Below are positions 1 through 6,900 of a stretch of 17,738 nucleotides of DNA, in pieces. The DNA is taken from NCBI GenBank assembly GCA_038043025.1, contig JBBTCW010000074.1, positions 1 to 17,738 of the forward strand, given 5' to 3'. The position numbers were made by a program, and so were the translations under genes. Every line of letters begins with the position of its first letter. Position 1 is the stretch's first letter. The notes beneath the pieces were generated by a model. It did no database searches and was not told where the DNA came from. It saw only the letters and a program-made list of their open reading frames with translations. This DNA comes from O2-02-FULL-42-9 sp038043025. Lineage in GTDB: Bacteria > Pseudomonadota > Gammaproteobacteria > UBA12402.

Positions 1-2
1 CA

Positions 3-1361
3 ACGGTGGCGAATATTAGTTTAACGGGCAGTGGATCGAGTGTGACGAATGCGGTTTCGCTTTCCAATGATGGTATATTAACGATAGGTGATGCGAGCAC
101 AGATACTATTACATTCACAGGCGGATTAACAGCAACCGCACAAAGCGGTGTTAATTTAGCGGGTACAGTTGAAACAACGAATACGACCATGAGCTTAGGC
201 GCATCGACATTAAATGCAGCCACCACATTAAGTACAGGAAGTGGCGCCATTAATTTAACGACGGTGAATGGCGGTCAAGCGTTCGCAATTAATAGTACAG
301 GCACAGTGACAACAACGGGTGCGTTAGGTGGAAGTACGGCATTAACAAGCTTAACGACGAATGCCGGAGGTACAAGCGTTTTAGGCGGCAATGTCACAAC
401 GACCGGTGCGCAGACTTATAATGATGCCGTTACGTTGAGTGGCATTTTAACAAATCAAAGTAGTAATATGACGTTTGCGAACACTTTAAATGTTTCGGGT
501 ACGTCGGCATTAACCTCCGATAATTATGCGTTTAATGGTGGCGCGGCTTCTGTTTCAGGTAGCGGACGTTTAACCTTATTGCCATATACTTCATTGGCGA
601 ATGTGACCATTGGAGATACAGGCGTCAATAAAATTCCGGTTGCGCCATTTAATAATTATGCAGGGTTATTAGCAATTGGCGGCAACTTAGCAGATAACAG
701 TGTGCATATTGGGACTTTAAATGTAAATGCTGGATTGAGTACAGCGGGCGACATTTTGTTGGTGGGTAAGAATAATGTGAATCTTCAAAGTGGCACAACC
801 AGCTCTTCTGGTCGCGTGACCGTGGTATCTCAAACAGGCGATATTACTCGCAGCAGCGGAAAAGTGAGTGGTGGCACGGCGGTGTTAGGTGCGTTAGGGA
901 AGATTGGTTCATCAGGTTCATTTATAGATGCGAAGTCAACGGGTAATAGTTATATTGAGCTTTATACGGGTGCTGATGCCTATTATGTATTGTCACCTGG
1001 GCAGTATGTCAAATCTGATCCTGGTTTATTTAATGCAAGTTATGTGAGTAATTTTTTAAGTTTTGGATCCATTAATTCCCCTGCAAGGGGTGTATCTGTT
1101 GTAGGTGATTCTTATTCATATGCATATGATGGTTTGAAAGAGTTTGATAAGAATATATCTTATTATGGCAGTTCGCTTCTGAGTGCGGGTGCGATTTATG
1201 CTGGGGGTGTTGGACAGCTTAATATTCTTGATGCGGCTAATCAGGATGTGCAGACATCAATTAATGCAGAAGCAGTGGAGATATCTGATAGTAGTTCAGA
1301 TAGTAGTTCAGAGGAAGACAAAGCTGAAGAGACGAAGAAGGATGCGAAAGAGGGTGAGTAA
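3..1361 (+). CDS. TpsA-type filamentous hemagglutinin-like exoprotein, C-terminal part (5' end outside window)
   Basis: The frame is open to the left edge, and the GTG at position 6 has no ribosome binding site, so this is the tail of a larger gene. About 300 residues are short, imperfect Gly/Thr/Ser/Asn/Val-rich repeats such as GNVTTTGAQTYNDAVTLSG, the composition of a right-handed parallel beta-helix in hemagglutinin-like adhesins secreted by the two-partner route. A less repetitive region follows (about residues 315-420, Tyr/Ser-rich, with YSYAYDGLKEF). The protein ends in a very acidic Ser/Asp/Glu/Lys tail of about 30 residues (DSSSDSSSEEDKAEE). No toxin or protease domain is visible. A TpsB transporter lies 780 bp downstream on the same strand, which supports the secretion call. 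The N-terminal TPS signal domain would lie outside the window. The family is likely; the exact function (adhesion, biofilm) is not determinable. Confidence 0.75.
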   Translation, partial: TVANISLTGSGSSVTNAVSLSNDGILTIGDASTDTITFTGGLTATAQSGVNLAGTVETTNTTMSLGASTLNAATTLSTGSGAINLTTVNGGQAFAINSTGTVTTTGALGGSTALTSLTTNAGGTSVLGGNVTTTGAQTYNDAVTLSGILTNQSSNMTFANTLNVSGTSALTSDNYAFNGGAASVSGSGRLTLLPYTSLANVTIGDTGVNKIPVAPFNNYAGLLAIGGNLADNSVHIGTLNVNAGLSTAGDILLVGKNNVNLQSGTTSSSGRVTVVSQTGDITRSSGKVSGGTAVLGALGKIGSSGSFIDAKSTGNSYIELYTGADAYYVLSPGQYVKSDPGLFNASYVSNFLSFGSINSPARGVSVVGDSYSYAYDGLKEFDKNISYYGSSLLSAGAIYAGGVGQLNILDAANQDVQTSINAEAVEISDSSSDSSSEEDKAEETKKDAKEGE

Positions 1362-1377
1362 GGCGGTTCCAATGCTT

Positions 1378-1407
1378 AAAAAAGGGCAATATGAATTGCC
1401 CTTTTTT
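1378..1407. terminator. bidirectional Rho-independent terminator
   Basis: The left arm (1378-1390) is A6 plus GGGCAAT. The loop is four bases, and the right arm (1395-1407) is ATTGCCC plus T6. The 13-bp stem is perfect and reads as stem plus U-run on both strands. It therefore serves the exoprotein gene ending at 1361 (+) and the convergent gene ending at 1417 (-). Confidence 0.92.
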
Positions 1408-1416
1408 ACTGATCAA

Positions 1417-1980
1417 TTAATGAAATTTTCCGTCATCCGTTTTTGATATCAGTTTTTCGTTCTTGATCTCATCTTTTTTAACACCCAGAGCGGTATCTGT
1501 TTTAGCGACATCTTTATTTACCGTGATGTCAAATGGCTGTGCTGCACGCAAAACATTGATGACTCGAATCACTTCCATGACAGGAATATGATTGAATGTG
1601 CCTGCGCCTAACAAATTCACCACGACGTTTCTTAAGTTTTCATCCATTAAGAAAACTTGTACCGGTCGTATGGGTGTAGCGCTAGGTGCATTGTTTGGTT
1701 GTTCTTGCGAGAGATTAAATGGCTTTAATGCAGCCACTGCATTTGCAATATTTGTAACGTCTCTTGCAGGTACAGGCGGTGTTGCATTATAGGAGCCGGC
1801 ACCGATTAAATTAATAATCGCATTGCGAAGCCCGGCGGCAATAATGAAAACTCTGGGTGGATTTTGAGGGGTGGCGGCAGTGTTTGTGTTGTGCTGCTCG
1901 ATCGGTTTGTCCATTGGCTTTGGAGCATTTTTTTTGATGCCGTTGTCCAACTTCTTGTCATCTTTCTTTTGTACGTCCAT
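1417..1980 (-). CDS. hypothetical protein with a duplicated ~48-residue module
   Basis: This is a 187-residue protein that I do not recognise. It has no signal peptide or membrane segment. The N-terminus (1-40) is Lys/Asp/Asn/Pro-rich and probably disordered, and the C-terminus (about 155-187) is charged. Between them are two copies of one module. Copy 1 (residues 44-91) contains LRNAIINLIGAGSYN then IANAVAALKPFNLS. Copy 2 (109-153) contains LRNVVVNLLGAGTFN then VINVLRAAQPFDIT. Shared features are VF at the start, LRN, NL-GAG, a proline and an amphipathic helix ending PF. AAAGGA lies 11 bases before the ATG. It sits inverted between the exoprotein and its transporter and shares the terminator at 1378-1407. 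The position suggests a secretion-linked role, but that is inference from location only. Confidence 0.7.
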   Translation of the reverse strand: MDVQKKDDKKLDNGIKKNAPKPMDKPIEQHNTNTAATPQNPPRVFIIAAGLRNAIINLIGAGSYNATPPVPARDVTNIANAVAALKPFNLSQEQPNNAPSATPIRPVQVFLMDENLRNVVVNLLGAGTFNHIPVMEVIRVINVLRAAQPFDITVNKDVAKTDTALGVKKDEIKNEKLISKTDDGKFH

Positions 1981-2009
1981 GTTAGGTCAATCCTTTAGTA
2001 GTTAATCCT

Positions 2010-2038
2010 ATATTAGTGTAGACGAGAGCAGATGAAAT
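2010..2038 (-). promoter_or_regulatory. possible promoter of the duplicated-module gene
   Basis: Reading the minus strand, TAATAT (2010-2015) is a plausible -10. A weak TTTCAT -35 lies about 17 bases upstream of it. This would give a leader of roughly 20 bases before the ATG at 1980. The -35 is poor, so this is a candidate only. Confidence 0.3.
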
Positions 2039-2091
2039 TTCAAATAAAAGCGTGTTTTTTGCGGTTGTTTTGTTCATTTTATTGACTTTAT

Positions 2092-2119
2092 GTTGTTCTC
2101 TGAGCGAGACTGTAATTAT
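2092..2119 (+). promoter_or_regulatory. candidate promoter of the TpsB gene
   Basis: TTGACT (2092-2097, 5 of 6 to consensus) is followed after 16 bases by AATTAT (2114-2119), preceded by TG as an extended -10. A start near 2126 would leave a leader of about 16 bases before the ATG at 2142. No clear Shine-Dalgarno is visible there. This promoter would let the transporter be transcribed independently of the exoprotein, which is cut off by the terminator at 1378-1407. Confidence 0.5.
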
Positions 2120-2141
2120 CGTGATTATATGGATGTAAATA

Positions 2142-3941
2142 ATGCAAATGCGTCAGTTTTTGGCAATAGCAGGAGCATGCTTAATTTTTGCGCAATCCGC
2201 GTATGCGCAACAAGCTGCTGTTACTCTTCCTGATGCTGCAGAAGCGGGCGGCGCTTTACCTCAAATCACGCAACCATTGCTCCCTCATGAAAAGCTAAAA
2301 GAAGAGAAAAAAGAAGAAACAAAACCGCCTGCTGAGAAGAAAAAAGAAATTTTGATTCCTGTTAAGCAATTTGAACTATTGAATATACAAGTATTTCCGC
2401 GTTTGGGTATCACCAAAGAAAAAGTGGATATCTTGTTGAACGGATTACAAAAGAAATTTTTGGAAAAACACAACAACAAAGGGGTTACGCTCGTTGAAAT
2501 TCACACGATCGCCAATACGCTGACGGCTTATTATCGTTCGGCGGGGTTGATCTTAGCGCAAGTTTATGTGCCTCCACAAAAAATAAATCCGGCGGTAGGC
2601 TTAGTCAAGTTACAACTTCAAGTGGGTCGTGTGGGTCGAGTTTTGCCTGAAGGAAATAAATTTATTTCGTCGAAAGCATTGATATGGCCGCTGCGACATC
2701 TCATTTCACAATCCTTGCAATCAAACGATCTTGAATCGGGCATGTTAACCATTAATAGTTATCCGGGGTATAGCGGGTATAGCGTTTTAAAAAAAGGCGA
2801 TACGCCAGGTACCAGTGATGTGATCATAAAAACAGAAAAAAATGAAAGAGCTTCAGTTACCTTTGGTACGGATAATAATGGTGCGTCTTTAACAGGTCGT
2901 GGACATAATTTTGAGCGACTATCCATTAATAATATATTTGGAGCCCCTGATCAATTAACGGGGATGTACACACGCAATACGCGTCCGGGTCGTGGACATT
3001 ACGGTGCGATATCTTATGGCCGCCGAATTTTTGATCCGAATTTAGAGTGGGGGTTTTCATATTCGCGCAATAAATATAGTTTAGGTCGGGAATTTGATTA
3101 TCTTAATTTTATTGGCGTGTCGCAAACCGGCGATACTTTTTTAAAGCAAACCTGGATTCGTCAACGCGAGACGACAGCGTCGACTAAAATAAGCATGACG
3201 CGTTCGCAAGCCAGAAGTGAATATTATCGCGTACCTTATCGTCGCGACAATTTAGCGGTGTTAGGATTGCAGGCAGAATACGGTCATTTATGGCAGCAAT
3301 GGCGTGGATATAGTGACGTTACATTTTCATATGACCATGGGTTTAATAATTTTTTGGGTGCAATGAAAGGACATTTTCCGAGTGATTCTAAAATTCCCTC
3401 TTCTCGGCAAGGCGGATCTGGACGTTTTGCGAGCGGTCAATTTAATAAGCTCAGTATGGAGATGAGTTATTTGCAGCGTTTGTTTCAGAACCAAGATATT
3501 TTATTTATTGTATCGGGTCAATACTCGCATGATTTGTTAGTGTCATTGCAACAATTTTCATTAGGCGGGGTGAATATGATGCGAGGGTTTTCGGTGTCGG
3601 AATATTCGATGGATAAAGGATTGTATGAATCATTGAGCTGGGTATTTCCTATTCCATTTGTTGGGGATAAAACGGCTTTTTTGGGAAATACTTGGGGCAG
3701 AATGATTAAGTTTTCATTTTTTGTGGAACAAGGTGATGGTTGGTTAAATGATCCAGCGACAACACAAAAAAGTTTTGTGTCGCTAACAGATTATGGTGCA
3801 GGTCTTGAATTAGCATTGCCGGGACATTTGTTAATGCGTACGCAATGGGCGAAACCGTTTGGGTTTTCTCGATTGGATCCAGCCGATACTAAATCGTCGC
3901 GCGTGTGGTTTAGTTTGTATTATTCATTGCATTTAGATTAG
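2142..3941 (+). CDS. TpsB outer-membrane transporter of two-partner secretion (ShlB/FhaC/HecB family)
   Basis: The protein has 599 residues, normal for the family. It has a Sec signal peptide (residues 1-22, cleavage likely after AYA). A charged Lys/Glu/Pro linker follows (about 45-75), then a POTRA domain (about 76-165, FELLNIQVFPRLGI through the QVGRVGRV strand), then a C-terminal 16-stranded barrel. The loop-6 motif that enters the pore is seen as MRGF (residues 480-483, after GGVNM). TpsB proteins thread a TpsA exoprotein through the outer membrane, and the obvious partner is the exoprotein ending at 1361. The last residues are YYSLHLD, not the usual terminal aromatic residue of outer-membrane proteins. 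A second in-frame ATG at 2148 is an alternative start. The stop overlaps the stop of the convergent NRPS gene by four bases. Confidence 0.9.
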   Translation: MQMRQFLAIAGACLIFAQSAYAQQAAVTLPDAAEAGGALPQITQPLLPHEKLKEEKKEETKPPAEKKKEILIPVKQFELLNIQVFPRLGITKEKVDILLNGLQKKFLEKHNNKGVTLVEIHTIANTLTAYYRSAGLILAQVYVPPQKINPAVGLVKLQLQVGRVGRVLPEGNKFISSKALIWPLRHLISQSLQSNDLESGMLTINSYPGYSGYSVLKKGDTPGTSDVIIKTEKNERASVTFGTDNNGASLTGRGHNFERLSINNIFGAPDQLTGMYTRNTRPGRGHYGAISYGRRIFDPNLEWGFSYSRNKYSLGREFDYLNFIGVSQTGDTFLKQTWIRQRETTASTKISMTRSQARSEYYRVPYRRDNLAVLGLQAEYGHLWQQWRGYSDVTFSYDHGFNNFLGAMKGHFPSDSKIPSSRQGGSGRFASGQFNKLSMEMSYLQRLFQNQDILFIVSGQYSHDLLVSLQQFSLGGVNMMRGFSVSEYSMDKGLYESLSWVFPIPFVGDKTAFLGNTWGRMIKFSFFVEQGDGWLNDPATTQKSFVSLTDYGAGLELALPGHLLMRTQWAKPFGFSRLDPADTKSSRVWFSLYYSLHLD

Positions 3942-6900
3942 TTTATCATCGCCTCATCATACATCGAACACAGCGCGACAAGGGCTTGTATATTATTTTT
4001 TTCTAAAACAGTTTGATGTGTGCCCGTTATGTGATGGACGGTGATGGGTTGTTGAGCGTACCGATCCCAGTGGTTAAAAAGCGAATCCATATCTTTAAAG
4101 AAAGGTAGAATTTCTTGTGCTTTAAACAAAATGAGAGGTGAAGAGATCGGGGGTATGCGATATTGTTCAAAGAGTTGAGCGCGTTGCCATTGTAATTTTA
4201 ATAGTTTTTCTAATAATAAGTCTTGTTCGCCAATCTGTTTTTGCCACTGTTGTTGTTGGCGTTTTAAGGAGTCTTCTAAAACAGCTTTTTGTTTGATGGA
4301 GTCAGGATAGTGCGCCCATCCATCGATGAGCATAATATCACGAACGACATCGCCGAGTTGGTGCGCCATTTCTACTGCGACGGTGGCGCCGGAAGAATAG
4401 CCCCCTAAATGATAAGGCCCTGTGGGGCATATGGCTTTGATCATTTTAATGTAATACGCCGCCATGGATTCAACGGAATCAAATAAGGGATCTTCCATCT
4501 GTACACTGGGATCTTGTATGGCATAGATGGGGCGCTTCAATTGCTGCGCGAGCGGGTAATAACAAAAGACAGTGCCACCGATGGGATGCACTAAAAATAG
4601 GGGTGGTTTATCGTTGTGTCGATTGATCAAGATCAGATTGGAATTTTCGAAGGATTGCGAGTCGATATAATGTGCCAATTGTTCAATGGTTGGATGTTGG
4701 AACAAATCTTTCAATGTTAATGTTGGTTGGATGGGTAGGTCATTTAAAAATTGCATGGCTTTTAATGAATTGCCGCCCTGTTCAAAGAAATCGGCGTCGA
4801 TAGATATGGTTTTTTGTCCGAACAAACGCTTCCAATGATCGGCTAACATTTTTTGCGTGGGCGTTTGCGGCAAGCGAAGAGGGCTCGCTGAGTTCGGAGC
4901 GGGTTCGGGCAATTGTTGTCGATCCACTTTGCCAGTCGAGGTCATGGGTATGGTATCCAATTCTACAAATATGTTGGGAATCATATAGGATGGCAATCGA
5001 TTTTGCAAGAAGATGCGTAAATCAGCTGCCTTCAATTTTGTTTTGGCGACGAAATAGGCGGCGAGATATTTTTCTTTTTCTGAATCGGTTCGAGCGATCA
5101 CCGCCGCTTGTTGAATAGCGGGATGTTCAAATAAAGCGCTTTCCACTTCGCCACATTCGATGCGAAATCCACGGATTTTGACCTGTTGATCCATGCGCCC
5201 GATAAATTCCAAATTTCCATCCGGCCAAAAACGTCCGAGGTCTCCCGAGCGATACAGGCGATTATAAGGCGGTTGGTTGCAGAAAGGATTGGATATAAAT
5301 TTTTCTGCCGTTAATGTCGGTTGATTTAAATAGCCCGTGGCCAATCCGATGCCACTGATACAGATTTCGCCGATGCATCCAATCGGAAGTGGTTGTAATT
5401 GGTCGTTGAGAATATAAATTTTTGTGTTTGCAAGGGGGCGGCCGATCGAAACATAAGAATCTTTAGGTAGACAGTAGTGCGCTGTGGCACAAATTGCTGT
5501 TTCAGTGGGACCATAAACATTTAAAGTAACTTTAGTACTCCATTTTCTCATGAGCGCAAGAGAGCAACTTTCTCCTGCCATAATGATTTTGTCTAACATT
5601 AAGTTATGGGTTAGCGATTTAAGACGAGAAGGAATAATGGTTGCCATTGTGTACGGTTTATTTTGTAAATATTTTAAGTTGGTAGAGAGAAAAAGAAATA
5701 ATGTGGCGCCGGATAATAATGTGGTAAATATTTCGGATATAAACCCATCAAACATGGGGTGACACGTGCTACAAACTGTATGTTTAGTTCTGAGTTCAAA
5801 TATATTGATTTGTGATATCAATGTATTGAGCACACTTTCATGTTTAATCATGACGCCCTTGGGATCGCCCGTTGAGCCCGATGTATAAATGACATAAGCG
5901 AGATTTTCTCCGTGTATGGGTTGGCGGGGATTGGCGTTGGAATATCCGTTGATCTTGGGTAATTCCTGCAAACATAAGTGCGCCTGAGTGTCTTTGAGAA
6001 TATAATTTTTACGTTTCTGTGGTGTGTCGGGATCAATCGGCACATACGCGGCGCCCGATTTTAATACGCCCAACATAGTGATGATCAAGGGAATACCTTT
6101 TGGCATGCAGAGGGCGATGAGAGTTTTTGTGCTAGCACCTTGTTCGATGAGATAGTGGGCAAGCTGGTTCGCTTTGGCGTTCAGTGCTTCGTAGGTAATA
6201 GTTTGATTTTCATCGACGATGGCGGTTTGATACGGTGTGCGTTCTGCTTGCGCTTCAAAAGCCGCGACTAATGTATGATAGGGTGGTGCGGGAACATCAG
6301 TCTGATTCCAGCGGTCGAGTTGTTGTTGATCCTGTTTCGTTATCTGAATGAGTTCGGCAATCGATTGTTGAGGCTGTTGTAAAATGTTATTTAATAACCA
6401 ATGAAAATGCGCAATCATCGATGCGATAAACCAATCCGCAAAACAATCGGTGCTATATTCTACGCGCCCCATGAGATGATTGTCCGCTTGATCGAGTTCA
6501 AAGGTTAAATCAAACTTGGTGGTTCCTGGATGCACTAATAATTGACTGCAGCGCCAGCCGAGAGGACTTTGATACATGCCGGGTTCGTAAACAAATGCGG
6601 CTTGAATCGGCATGCGACCTTTTGGTAATAGAGCCGATAACTCTTGCCAAGAAACATGCGCATGTGCATAGACTTGTTTTAAGTGGTTCCAAATATACAA
6701 TAGATAAGCGTCAAAACTCATTTGTGTGTCGATGTTCGAGCGGACAATGATGTTGTTAAGAAAATTGCCCATCATGGATTGTGTTTCATCTCTGTCTCGT
6801 ATCGATAACAGTGTGCCAATGGCTAAATCTTTTTGTTGGCTGTATTGATAGATCAACAGATGAAAAGCGGCAAATAAAACCGTGAACAGAGTGGTGTGAT

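Noticed and set aside
1417..1980. CDI-type immunity protein for the exoprotein
   Set aside because: The exoprotein tail shows no toxin domain, and the gene is on the opposite strand. A duplicated module is not typical of immunity proteins.
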